DNA from: Brevundimonas sp.
GTDB taxonomy: Bacteria; Pseudomonadota; Alphaproteobacteria; Caulobacterales; Caulobacteraceae
DNA length: 43,686 nt
Direction of reading: 5' to 3'
Assembly (NCBI GenBank): GCA_003248965.1
Contig: QFQU01000021.1
Location: 1-43,686 of the forward strand
Numbering within the stretch: position 1 is the first letter of the stretch; the number at the start of each line of letters is the position of its first letter. The notes beneath the pieces were generated by a model. It saw only the letters and a list, made by a program, of their open reading frames with translations, was not told where the DNA came from and did not search any database. Made by a program: the position numbers and the translations under genes. Shown piece after piece: positions 1 through 7,902 of this stretch.

Positions 1-23
1 CCCGTGAACACCATGGTCTGCAT
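1..23 (-). CDS. 5' end of an unidentified gene (partial, cut by window edge)
   Basis: A minus-strand ATG at 23 begins a frame reading MQTMVFTG into the window edge. It is preceded by an AGGAGA ribosome binding site about 5 bases upstream and by a leader with the same layout as those of radC, the ParB-like gene and the helicase fusion (see 24-102). Only seven codons are visible, so no product can be named. By context it is probably another accessory gene of the mobile element. The start itself is supported by the binding site and the leader. Confidence 0.5.
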
Positions 24-102
24 GTCAGTCTCCTGTTGATCCGAAGCCGCCGGGGAGCCGATCTCCCCAATCCCGCTTCACCCGAGACCTCCCTTCCTCC
101 TC
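24..102 (-). ncRNA. Structured mRNA leader, copy A (radC-motif-like)
   Basis: Read on the minus strand: a purine tract (complement of 91-102, GAGGAGGAAGGG), a 5-bp outer pairing of GTCTC (84-88) with GAGAC (28-32), which includes part of the ribosome binding site, and a central hairpin with arms GGGGAG/CTCCCC (52-57 and 63-68). The same plan recurs ahead of three other minus-strand genes here. The published radC RNA motif lies in the 5' UTRs of genes for DNA-binding proteins such as radC, methyltransferases and antirestriction proteins, which fits. Assignment is by layout and context, not by a covariance search. Confidence 0.5.
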
Positions 103-111
103 AGCTCCCGG

Positions 112-129
112 CCGGGCGCTTTCGCCCGG
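112..129. repeat. Short inverted repeat (hairpin), CCGGGCG/CGCCCGG
   Basis: Perfect 7-bp arms at 112-118 and 123-129 with a 4-base loop. It lies between the divergent left-edge gene and the NRDE gene, just upstream of leader copy A on the minus strand. No T-run follows on either strand, so it is not a standard terminator; it may be an operator or part of the leader. Confidence 0.4.
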
Positions 130-182
130 GCGTGACCGCCCGGCGTGTCGCCATCGATCCGCTTTCGCGCGATGCTGGGGGC

Positions 183-902
183 ATGTGCGTTCTCACCCTC
201 GCCTGGGATGTCCATCCGGACTGGCTGCTCGTGGCGGCCGGCAACCGCGACGAGGCCCACGCCCGTCCGTCCGCGCCGCTGGCGCGCTGGAGCGACGGGT
301 CGGGCGTCATCGGCGGACGGGATCTTCAGTCCGGCGGCATGTGGCTGGGCGTCTGCGAACCCCATCCCCGATTCGCCGTCGTCACCAATGTCACCGGACA
401 GGGCGCGCCTGATCCGCACCGACTGAGCCGGGGCGGGCTGGTGCGCGACGCGCTTGTGAGCCGTGCGCCCTTCGCCGCCCCGGAACTGAGCCGCTTCAAT
501 CCCTTCAACCTGATCGTCATCACCGAAGACGGGGCCATGGAGCGCACCAACCGCCCCCAGCCGCTGTCCCGGTCTCTGGCCCCGGGGTGGCATGCGCTCT
601 CCAACGGTCTTCTCGATGCGGCGTGGGACCGGAAGGAGCGGCTGACCGAGGCCGCCCAGGCCTGGCTGGCGGCCGCGCCGGCCCAGCCCGAAGGTCTCCT
701 CTCAAGTCTCGACGATCGCGAGCAGGGACGGCCGGCCAAGGCGGACCGGCCGATCTTTCTCCTCAACGATCTTTACGGAACGCGGTGCAGCACCGTCGTC
801 GCCGTGGATCGGGCCGGGCGGGGCCGGATCTGGGAGCGCCGCTTCGATGCAGCCGGCGCCGTCACGGGCGAGACGGAGATCGCGTTTCACTGGCTGATCT
901 GA
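183..902 (+). CDS. NRDE-family (TANGO2-like) protein
   Basis: 239 residues. The start at 183 gives an N-terminal MCVL followed shortly by AGNRDE, the Asn-Arg-Asp-Glu signature that names the family; Cys2 is typical of it. A GGGGG ribosome binding site stands just before this ATG, and the upstream extension of the frame has no such features. The family is widespread in bacteria and eukaryotes, related in fold to N-terminal nucleophile hydrolases, and its reaction is unsettled; TANGO2 has been linked to membrane or haem handling. No signal peptide or membrane segment is seen. It stands alone on the plus strand, diverging from the left-edge gene. Its role on a mobile element is unclear, and it may be ordinary chromosomal cargo. 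Confidence 0.85.
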   Translation: MCVLTLAWDVHPDWLLVAAGNRDEAHARPSAPLARWSDGSGVIGGRDLQSGGMWLGVCEPHPRFAVVTNVTGQGAPDPHRLSRGGLVRDALVSRAPFAAPELSRFNPFNLIVITEDGAMERTNRPQPLSRSLAPGWHALSNGLLDAAWDRKERLTEAAQAWLAAAPAQPEGLLSSLDDREQGRPAKADRPIFLLNDLYGTRCSTVVAVDRAGRGRIWERRFDAAGAVTGETEIAFHWLI

Positions 903-908
903 CCTCGG

Positions 909-924
909 GCGTTCCCGGGAACGC
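909..924. repeat. 16-bp perfect palindrome between two genes
   Basis: GCGTTCCCGGGAACGC reads the same on both strands. It begins 6 bases after the stop of the NRDE gene and 63 bases before the next start. It could be a terminator stem (no T-run) or an operator for the downstream small gene. Confidence 0.4.
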
Positions 925-987
925 AGCGCGGTTGAGGGGATCGTGTAAGGTCAGAGCCCAGTTCAGCCGCCCAGGCCCGGAGACCCC

Positions 988-1371
988 ATGGACGACCCGT
1001 CATCCGAAGAGGCTCTCGAGCTCGAGCGTCTCGCCAAATCGATGGTCGAACTCTGTGTCCGCAACACGGTGCTTGAGGACTATCACGCCGGGCGGTTTCC
1101 CCGATCCCGGGCCGGGGACTATTCGGACGTTCGCGTGGTGACACCCGATGGAGAGATCCCGTGGCGCGACCTGAGCCGCATCTCGGACGACGAGATGAAG
1201 GCCCTGATGATCGAGGTCGTCGACCGGGTCTTCACCTATCTCACCTATCCGGAAATCCTGGGCGCTATTCCGGGAGGACGCCTCTGGGATCGCCCCAAGC
1301 TTGACGAGGCCCTGATGAAGACCGTGCGCCGAAGGCAGGGTCAGGCTGCCGCACCCTCCAGCATCGACTGA
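988..1371 (+). CDS. Small conserved-type hypothetical protein
   Basis: 127 residues, soluble, mixed acidic and basic, with no signal peptide or membrane segment. The start follows a clear GGAG at 6-7 bases spacing. The middle (about 45-100) looks like a compact alpha-helical domain containing the stretch FTYLTYPEILGAI. I do not recognise a named family. Its last 31 bases overlap tail-to-tail the end of the minus-strand helicase fusion, so both genes share their 3' ends. Good codon-position GC pattern and a proper binding site make it likely real; function unknown. Confidence 0.65.
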   Translation: MDDPSSEEALELERLAKSMVELCVRNTVLEDYHAGRFPRSRAGDYSDVRVVTPDGEIPWRDLSRISDDEMKALMIEVVDRVFTYLTYPEILGAIPGGRLWDRPKLDEALMKTVRRRQGQAAAPSSID

Positions 1372-4300
1372 ACCGGATGGCGGCGCAGGACCGCCTCGAC
1401 GACGTCCGGTCGGTCCACGGGAACGAAGACCCGCGGCGCATAGGCGATGATCTCGATGAAGCAGCCGAGCGCGACCAGGGCGTCCCGGTCCGTGCGACCG
1501 CCGACCACCTCCAGCCGCCAGCGGTCCATGACGCGAGATCGCTTGAGCCACAGGCCGCCCGAAAGGGCGAGCTGAACATTGCGATCCAGCACGGCCGCAG
1601 CGGTGCGACTGCCGTCGGCCCAGGCGTCGCCGATCTCGGTCAGGCCCAGCGCGGTCTTCAGGCTGGCGGCCTGAACCTCGTCCAGCACCCGGCCCAGCCA
1701 CCGTCGGCCGTCCGGCGCGCGCACGCGGCGCACGGAGCAGCCCTTGGCAGGCAGGCGGCCCCAGATCGGCAGAAGCAGGCCGGTCGCCAAGGTCAGGCGG
1801 CGCGTTCGCCAGGGATCGGCGGCTGCGACTTCGGCGTCCCACACCGCCCGCCACGGGGCCTCATCGGTCTGGGCCCAGGCCGACTCCTCGAAGGCCTTCT
1901 CCGGCGTGACCTGATGCTGGTCGGGCCGCAACAGGCGAACCGCCGGAACAAGCCGGTCCTCGTCGGTCGTGGTGGTCAGCCCGAACTCGGCGAGGGCGGC
2001 GCGACCGGAACGGTCGTTGACCACCAGGCGGAACGCCGAGCCCGCCGCGACCTCCAGCGCGGCGTCCGAGCTGACGATCTCACGACGGACCTTCAGTTCG
2101 AAGGTGACGAGTGCGGTTTCCGCCCCGGTCGAGACGTCGGTTCGGATCGTTTCCTCCTCGACCACGGCCAGTTCCTCGGCCTCGATATCCTCCAGACCGC
2201 GATCCAGATCGCCCGAGGCGGCGGCGCGTTCGAGGATGCCTGAAAGTATGGCGTCGAAATCGGCGAACAGGGCGTTCTGGTCGGCGATGCGCAGGGCCAG
2301 GAGCCGGTTCAGGAAGGTGTGTATGGGCGGCAGGTCGTCAGCGGGCTTCAGCCCGCCATCGCCGTCGCGCAGCTTCAGGCCGGTCTTCGTCTCGAAGTCC
2401 TCCAGGGTCATGGACGACAGCTCGCCGAAGCCGAGTGCGCCATAGAAGACCAGAAGCGCCCGGCGCGCCCACGGGCTTTCCAGATTGTCCTCGGCCCGGA
2501 ACAGGCCGGCCCCCGCCGTTCGGCGTTCGCCGCGCGTCAGCGCCCCGAGCGAATCCAGCCGCCGGGCGATGGTCGAGGTGAACCGCTTCTCGCCGTGGAT
2601 GTCGGTGGTGACGGGCCGGAACAACGGCGGGCAGGCCTGATGGGTCCGATGACTGCGCCCCAGACCCTGGATGGCGGTGTCGGCCCGCCAGCCGGGCTCG
2701 ACGAGATAGTGCGACCGGCGCTGCTGGTTCGGCGCGGAGAGATCGGCATGATAGCTGCGCCCTGTGCCACCCGCGTCCGAGAAGACCAGAATCCGTTTCC
2801 GCCCCGACATGAAGGCGTCGGTCTCGGCGCGCGCCGCCGAGGCGCCGCGTCGCTCGACAAGGCGGCGTCCGTCGCGCATCACCACCCGACGCGACCGGCC
2901 GGTGATCTCGGCGACGGCGTCCGTACCGAAGGTGTCGAGCAGGGCGTCGAGCACGCCCGGCACGGCGGGCAGCAAGGCCATCCGCTCGATGAGGTCTTCG
3001 CGCCGCCGCAACGCGTCCTGACTGACGGCCGGGCGGCCGTCGACCATGACCGGGACCAGGGTGACGGCGCCGTCCTCGCCCTCGATCGCCTCCATCAGGT
3101 TCACGGGGAAGGCCTCGCGCAGATAGTCGAGAACATATTCGCGCGGTGTCAGGTCGATGGAGAGGTTGTTCCACTCCTCCGGCGGAATGGACGCCAGGCG
3201 CCGCTCCATCACCGCCTCGTTCGTCGAAACGATCTGGACCACGGCGGAACGCTCTTCGGCCAGATCCGCCCGGATCGAGGCGGCCAGGGTCGGCGCTTTC
3301 AGCCCCGCGAGCAGATGACCGAAGAACCGCAGTTTGGCGCCCTCGAACGCGGAATGGACAGCCGACGCGGCCAGGCCGCTCTTCGCCTTGCCCTCCTCGT
3401 CGTTGAAGCCGGTGGCCTTGAGCGCATCCCCCAGATTGGCGTGGATCAGCTGGAAGGCGTCGGCCCAGGCGTCCCAGATGGCGATGTCGTCTTCGGTGAG
3501 CGCGTGGAACAGGGGCTCATACTCCACGCCCTCGAACGACAATGACCGCGCGACGTAGAGGCCCAGGGCCTTGAGCTCGCGCGCCACCAGCTCCATGGCC
3601 GCGACCCCGCCCTTGTCCATGGCCTGGAGGAAGTCGTCCCGGGTGACGAAGGGCGCCTCCGGCCCGCCCCATAGACCCAGGCGCGCCGCGTAGGCGAGGT
3701 TTTCGGCTGTGGTCGCCCCCGTCGCCGAGACATAGAGGACCCGCGCATTGGGCAGCCGGTTCTGCAACGCCAGTCCGGCCATGCCCTGCAGCGAGGCCTT
3801 CTTCGTCCCCCGCGCGCCCTTGCCGCCACCGGCGGCGTTGGCCATGGCGTGGGCTTCGTCGAAGGCGATGACGCCGTCGAAGTCCTCACCGAGCCAGGCG
3901 ACGATCTGGTCGAGCCGGGACATCTTCTGGCCGCGCGCCGGCTGGCGCAGGGTGGCGTAGGTGGTGAAGACGATCCCACGATCAAGCCGTACGCCTTCAC
4001 CCAGCTTCCAGCTGTTGAGGGGCACGATATCGTGGGCGCCCCCGCCGATCGCGCCCCAGTCGCGCCGGGCGTCGTCCAGAAGGGCGTCGTTCCTGGACAG
4101 CCAGAGGGCCTTCAAACGTCCCTGCGCCATATTGTCGGCGATGACGGCGGCGATCTCCCGGCCCTTGCCGCAGCCGGTGCCGTCGCCGAGGAAGAAGCCC
4201 CGTCGCAGCTGCACCGCGCCCTCCGCCTCCTCCCGCGACAGGCTCAGTTGGTGCGCCGCCTCGCAGGGCGTCCACCACGCCGGCAGCATTCCGGCATGGG

Positions 4301-5621
4301 CTTCGCCCGCATAGATGACGGTCTCCAGCTGGGCGTCGGAAATCCGACCGTCTTCCCGGACCGACGGCGGCAACACCGGCCGGTAGGTCGGGGCCGGCGG
4401 CGCGACCGAAGCCATCGGGCCGGATTCCACCAGGGGAGAAGGATGCGGCTTCTCGTCGGTCAGGGCGATCCGCGCCAGCCGGTGGGCCTGGTAGAGGCCC
4501 ACATCGCGGCCTTCGCCCGTCCAGGCGAGGGTCTGATAGGTGATGGGAGACGCTCCCGTTAAGAAGCCGAGCCGCCCGGACGGCAGGGCCAGTGACCGAT
4601 CTCGCGGCGCCAACAAGGTCTGGGCCCCAAGTTCAAGGCGGACCCTGGGCCTGGCCGTGGCGCGCTCCGGAATGGTCGCGGCCAGGGCGGCGCAGGCGGC
4701 GAGATCCTTGCCGTTCGCGAGCGCGGCGACGTCTGCGCCGCACTCCAGCCGATCCAGAACCAGCAAGCCAGTCTCGACGCTGGTCCCGTGCCTGGAGAAG
4801 GCGCGTGGCGGGAAGCCGATCCGGGCAACGACGCACCCCTTGGCGTTCAGCCGGCTTATCAGACCCTCGTCCGAGAGGGCGGTGATCGGCACGACGGCAG
4901 CCAGACGTCCGCCGTCGGCCAAGGCCGCGAAGGCAGCGATCAGATGGGCTTCCAGATCGGTGAAGGGCGGATTGCAGACCGCGACGTCGAACCCGCCGGC
5001 GCCCGGCAACAGATCCTGCACACGGCGTCCATCGAGGCGAGACCGGCTCGCCGCAGCGAAAAGACCGTCGAGCATTTCGGCGCGACCCTCGGCCAGCTCG
5101 TTCAGCGTCAGGACGCCGCCGCAGGCCTCGGCCACGATGGCGATCAGACCGGTGCCCGCCGAAGGCTCCAGCACCCGGTCGCCCGGACGGACCTGAGCGG
5201 CCAGCACCACGAGCGCCGCCAACTCCGGCGGCGTGGAGAACTGGTCGAGCGCGATCTGATCCTCGCTGCGTCGGCTCTGAGTCAGACCCAGGCCGCCGAC
5301 CGTCGCCAGAAGAGCGGCGATGGCGGCCGGCGCGTCCTCGAGCCGCGACACCTGGGGCGCCAGCCGACGGATCTGCAGCACGGTCGCCGCCTCGATGGCC
5401 TCATAGGCGTCGCGCCAGGTCCACAGGCCCTCGGCGTCGGACCCGCCGAAGCCGGTGGTCATGACACCGGAGACCAGCTTGCGATCCAGCGGGCGGGACC
5501 GGGCCAGATGGGCGGCGAGCGCCCGGGCGGCGGCCATGAGGTTGGCGGCGCGGTCGCAGGAGCGAGGCGCGGCGAAGAGCGAAAGACTGCCGGTCTGAGG
5601 CGGCGTCGGGGCAACGGTCAT
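1341..5621 (-). CDS. DNA methyltransferase / strawberry-notch helicase fusion
   Basis: 1,426 residues. Near residue 150 there is an AdoMet-binding motif (VLEPSAGTG) and near 215 NPPF, the catalytic motif of N6-adenine/N4-cytosine DNA methyltransferases. From about 480 a superfamily-2 ATPase follows: GDGTGCGKGR (Walker A), FDEAH near 587, SAT (motif III), and QGLGRSHR near 980 (motif VI), the arrangement of strawberry-notch (SNO) helicases. About 350 further residues have no recognised motif. The start at 5621 has a GGAG about 11 bases upstream; longer starts are possible. Similar fusions occur on alphaproteobacterial conjugative elements. Phage P1 DarB, which protects incoming DNA from restriction, also joins methyltransferase and helicase domains, so an antirestriction or DNA-modification role is a reasonable inference, not shown here. 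It is the last gene of the minus-strand block and has its own structured leader. Confidence 0.88.
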   Translation of the reverse strand: MTVAPTPPQTGSLSLFAAPRSCDRAANLMAAARALAAHLARSRPLDRKLVSGVMTTGFGGSDAEGLWTWRDAYEAIEAATVLQIRRLAPQVSRLEDAPAAIAALLATVGGLGLTQSRRSEDQIALDQFSTPPELAALVVLAAQVRPGDRVLEPSAGTGLIAIVAEACGGVLTLNELAEGRAEMLDGLFAAASRSRLDGRRVQDLLPGAGGFDVAVCNPPFTDLEAHLIAAFAALADGGRLAAVVPITALSDEGLISRLNAKGCVVARIGFPPRAFSRHGTSVETGLLVLDRLECGADVAALANGKDLAACAALAATIPERATARPRVRLELGAQTLLAPRDRSLALPSGRLGFLTGASPITYQTLAWTGEGRDVGLYQAHRLARIALTDEKPHPSPLVESGPMASVAPPAPTYRPVLPPSVREDGRISDAQLETVIYAGEAHAGMLPAWWTPCEAAHQLSLSREEAEGAVQLRRGFFLGDGTGCGKGREIAAVIADNMAQGRLKALWLSRNDALLDDARRDWGAIGGGAHDIVPLNSWKLGEGVRLDRGIVFTTYATLRQPARGQKMSRLDQIVAWLGEDFDGVIAFDEAHAMANAAGGGKGARGTKKASLQGMAGLALQNRLPNARVLYVSATGATTAENLAYAARLGLWGGPEAPFVTRDDFLQAMDKGGVAAMELVARELKALGLYVARSLSFEGVEYEPLFHALTEDDIAIWDAWADAFQLIHANLGDALKATGFNDEEGKAKSGLAASAVHSAFEGAKLRFFGHLLAGLKAPTLAASIRADLAEERSAVVQIVSTNEAVMERRLASIPPEEWNNLSIDLTPREYVLDYLREAFPVNLMEAIEGEDGAVTLVPVMVDGRPAVSQDALRRREDLIERMALLPAVPGVLDALLDTFGTDAVAEITGRSRRVVMRDGRRLVERRGASAARAETDAFMSGRKRILVFSDAGGTGRSYHADLSAPNQQRRSHYLVEPGWRADTAIQGLGRSHRTHQACPPLFRPVTTDIHGEKRFTSTIARRLDSLGALTRGERRTAGAGLFRAEDNLESPWARRALLVFYGALGFGELSSMTLEDFETKTGLKLRDGDGGLKPADDLPPIHTFLNRLLALRIADQNALFADFDAILSGILERAAASGDLDRGLEDIEAEELAVVEEETIRTDVSTGAETALVTFELKVRREIVSSDAALEVAAGSAFRLVVNDRSGRAALAEFGLTTTTDEDRLVPAVRLLRPDQHQVTPEKAFEESAWAQTDEAPWRAVWDAEVAAADPWRTRRLTLATGLLLPIWGRLPAKGCSVRRVRAPDGRRWLGRVLDEVQAASLKTALGLTEIGDAWADGSRTAAAVLDRNVQLALSGGLWLKRSRVMDRWRLEVVGGRTDRDALVALGCFIEIIAYAPRVFVPVDRPDVVEAVLRRHPVQSMLEGAAA

Positions 5622-5702
5622 GGGGAGAGCTCCGATCGCCCGGAGCGGCGGGCTCATCCCTCCGGTCCTCCAGGCTCGCGCCCTGCCGCCCTTCCTCCCG
5701 CC
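5622..5702 (-). ncRNA. Structured mRNA leader, copy B (radC-motif-like)
   Basis: Directly upstream of the helicase fusion. The purine tract (complement of 5689-5702, GGCGGGAGGAAGGG) is followed by a central hairpin with perfect arms CCGGAG/CTCCGG (5640-5645 and 5660-5665). A weaker outer pairing of GGGAG in the tract (5695-5699) with CTCCC next to the ATG (5623-5627) is possible. The layout matches copies A, C and D. It would place the helicase under the same post-transcriptional control as radC and the ParB-like gene. Confidence 0.55.
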
Positions 5703-5713
5703 TCTCATGACGA

Positions 5714-5744
5714 AGGCCCGCCGCGACGATGTCGCGACGGGCCT
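5714..5744. terminator. Strong stem-loop between ParB-like gene and helicase fusion
   Basis: Arms AGGCCCG-c-CGCGAC (5714-5727) and GTCGCG-a-CGGGCCT (5731-5744) pair over 13 bp with a single mismatch and a 3-base loop. It starts 20 bases past the ParB-like stop on the minus strand. No T-run follows, which is common for terminators in GC-rich genomes. It could end the upstream transcript, or protect its 3' end while the helicase is made from its own leader. Confidence 0.6.
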
Positions 5745-5763
5745 CACCGTCTCCGCGCCTGTG

Positions 5764-7830
5764 TCAGGCGGCGTCGTCGAGCGCTGCTTCGCCGTCAGCG
5801 GTCACCTCGAAGGCGCCGACCCCGTCGTCCGGCTCGCCTCCGCCGTCTTCGCCCGCGCCACTGTCAGCATCCTCGACATCCGATGCCGAAACCTCGTCGA
5901 CCTCAGGCGGCGTGGTCCAGGACAGGCTCGCCGGCGCCCAGCCCTTTTCGGCGGCGTTCTCCTCGACCCAGGGGATCAGATCGGCCTTCTTCAGCAGAGC
6001 CGCTCTCACGTCTGCCCGATCCATCTCTTCCAGCATCTTCAGAAGGAGGGTCTTGGAATGCGGCTTCAGGAACTCGGCGTCCGGGGTCCAGTGCAGGCTG
6101 ATGTCCGCGCCGCAGAGCTCGGCGAGCTCGGCGGCCTCGGCCCGGGCCGACTTGCGGATCAGGGTGGTCCGCTCCTCACGAATATCCAGGGTGAGGGCGG
6201 TGAGCTCGGCCAGCAGCCCCATCTTGTCGCCATGGGCGAGGCCATGCACCCAGGCGATCACCGTCTGGCCCGACGCCTCCCAGGCGGCGCGTCGATCGTC
6301 GAGCCTCTGGCGGACTTCGCCGTCCAGAGAGTCAATGACGCGACCGCCGGTCGGCTTGAACGCGGACGCGGTCAGGGCGAGGGCGGACTCGGATCTCTGC
6401 CCGAAGGTTCTCACGGCCAGCTGGTTGAATAGCCGGGCGATCAGCGCGGTGAAGGCGACGCCGGGATCGTCGGCGAGGGCGCGGATGAGACCGCGGGTGG
6501 CCACATCGGTGCGCACGGCGTGAAGGGCGTGATTGACGCCTTCGGTCTCGGGCTCCGGCGTATCGACCTCCGGCGGCCGGTAGGCGGGAGCGGCAGCGAT
6601 GCTCCCCGTCGATGCGGGAGCCTGATCGTCGGTCTCGTCCTCGATGTCCGGTTCCGCGGGCGTGAAGCACCGGACTTCGATCCCGGTCCGGGCTGCGGGA
6701 CGCAGGACGAGGGTCGTGGCCACGCGACCGCTCCATCCCGCCTGATCCATGGCCAGGCGGGCGCGGATCATGACATCGAGCGCGGCGTCCACCGCTTCGG
6801 CATCAGTGGTCTCCGTCAGCACCGCCTCGGCCGCTTCGACGGCTGCGTTGAAGGCGTCTCGCTTGTCGCGGTAGTCCGCCATCTCCGTGGCCGGGAGCAT
6901 GCCGCCATAGACATAGCCGGCGGCCTCGAGATCGTCCGGCAGGTCCGGTTCGGGCCCCGCCGTGACGTGGACCGCCAGACCTTCGGCCTCATGGATCAGG
7001 GCGATCTCGCGCGCGCGGCGGGTCCAGACCTCGGTGAGAATCGCCGGGTCCAGAAGCACCGGCGGCAGCTCGCCGAAGAGATCGGTCTCGGTGCGGCCCC
7101 CGGCCTCGGCGTAACGCTCCGGTCCGATGAGGGCGCAGCGGGGGTCGCGGGCGGTGACACGGGCCTCGTCGAGTTGTTCGGTCACGCGCCAGTCCTGGAA
7201 GCCGTGACCGTCGAGGGTCATCCGGGCCAGCTCCGCCTGTTCTTCCGGATCGGGCAGGCGGGCGAGCAGGCGCGCCTGGCGCAGGTTCAGCCGTCCGAGC
7301 CGGAGCGCCTGCAGCGCGACGTCCGGAAGGGCGGAAAGGGCTGCGAGACGTTTGACGTCGATTTCCGCGTATCCCAGCGCCTTGGCGATGGTGGGCACGC
7401 CCAACTTGCCCTTCAGCATCCGGCCGATCGCCGCGATGATGTCGGCGACATGGACCGGCACGGCCGTGTTGGTGAGCAGGACGGCCGCGGCCTGGCGGGC
7501 GGGATCCGTCTCAACGAAGACATCGACCAGGAAGCCGTCGTCGATACGGCCCTGCTCGACCAGCAGGCGAAGCGCCAGCAGGCGCCGTCGGCCATCCAGC
7601 GCCATGTTGGCGGCTTCCTTCTTTCGACCGGGGCGGACGGTCAGGGGCTGCAGCTGACCCGCGGCGAACAGGGTCTCGGCAAGCAGCGGAATGTCATCGT
7701 CGGGTGGCTCGCCGAAGCGAAGGTTCTCCGGGGCGACGTCGAGATCACGGAGATGGACGAGCGGGCGGTTACGGGTCGACGCGACCTGGAAAGGGGTTGC
7801 GACGACGGCGACGGCGGTGGAACGGGACAT
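5764..7830 (-). CDS. ParB/sulfiredoxin-fold domain protein, large
   Basis: 688 residues. Residues about 20-110 form a ParB-like N-terminal domain with the nucleotide-binding signature as LDGRRRLLAL (near 77-85). A helix-turn-helix follows (LGVPTIAKALGYAEIDVKRL and after), as in ParB. The rest, roughly 500 residues with acidic stretches and an acidic tail, exceeds the 300 or so of a chromosomal ParB and has no recognised domain. No parA lies beside it, so partitioning is not implied. ParB-like proteins of this size accompany conjugative elements and may act in DNA binding or protection of incoming DNA. The ATG at 7830 has GGAG 9-10 bases upstream; the 34 residues of open frame before it look non-coding. 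It lies between the Toprim gene and the helicase fusion on the same strand. Confidence 0.85.
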   Translation of the reverse strand: MSRSTAVAVVATPFQVASTRNRPLVHLRDLDVAPENLRFGEPPDDDIPLLAETLFAAGQLQPLTVRPGRKKEAANMALDGRRRLLALRLLVEQGRIDDGFLVDVFVETDPARQAAAVLLTNTAVPVHVADIIAAIGRMLKGKLGVPTIAKALGYAEIDVKRLAALSALPDVALQALRLGRLNLRQARLLARLPDPEEQAELARMTLDGHGFQDWRVTEQLDEARVTARDPRCALIGPERYAEAGGRTETDLFGELPPVLLDPAILTEVWTRRAREIALIHEAEGLAVHVTAGPEPDLPDDLEAAGYVYGGMLPATEMADYRDKRDAFNAAVEAAEAVLTETTDAEAVDAALDVMIRARLAMDQAGWSGRVATTLVLRPAARTGIEVRCFTPAEPDIEDETDDQAPASTGSIAAAPAYRPPEVDTPEPETEGVNHALHAVRTDVATRGLIRALADDPGVAFTALIARLFNQLAVRTFGQRSESALALTASAFKPTGGRVIDSLDGEVRQRLDDRRAAWEASGQTVIAWVHGLAHGDKMGLLAELTALTLDIREERTTLIRKSARAEAAELAELCGADISLHWTPDAEFLKPHSKTLLLKMLEEMDRADVRAALLKKADLIPWVEENAAEKGWAPASLSWTTPPEVDEVSASDVEDADSGAGEDGGGEPDDGVGAFEVTADGEAALDDAA

Positions 7831-7902
7831 GAGGGCTCTCCAGCCGGAGGCGAGGTCCATCCCCGCCTTCACGGCGCCCGTCCGCGCCCTTCCTTTCCCG
7901 CC
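7831..7902 (-). ncRNA. Structured mRNA leader, copy C (radC-motif-like)
   Basis: Upstream of the ParB-like gene and partly inside the 3' end of the Toprim gene. Minus-strand order: purine tract GGCGGGAAAGGAAGGG (complement of 7887-7902), outer pairing AGGGC (7886-7890) with GCCCT (7832-7836) right at the start codon, and central hairpin AGGCG/CGCCT (7848-7852 with 7864-7868). The GGAG binding site lies between the central hairpin and the outer arm. The placement inside coding sequence argues that the tract is under a constraint other than protein coding. Confidence 0.55.
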
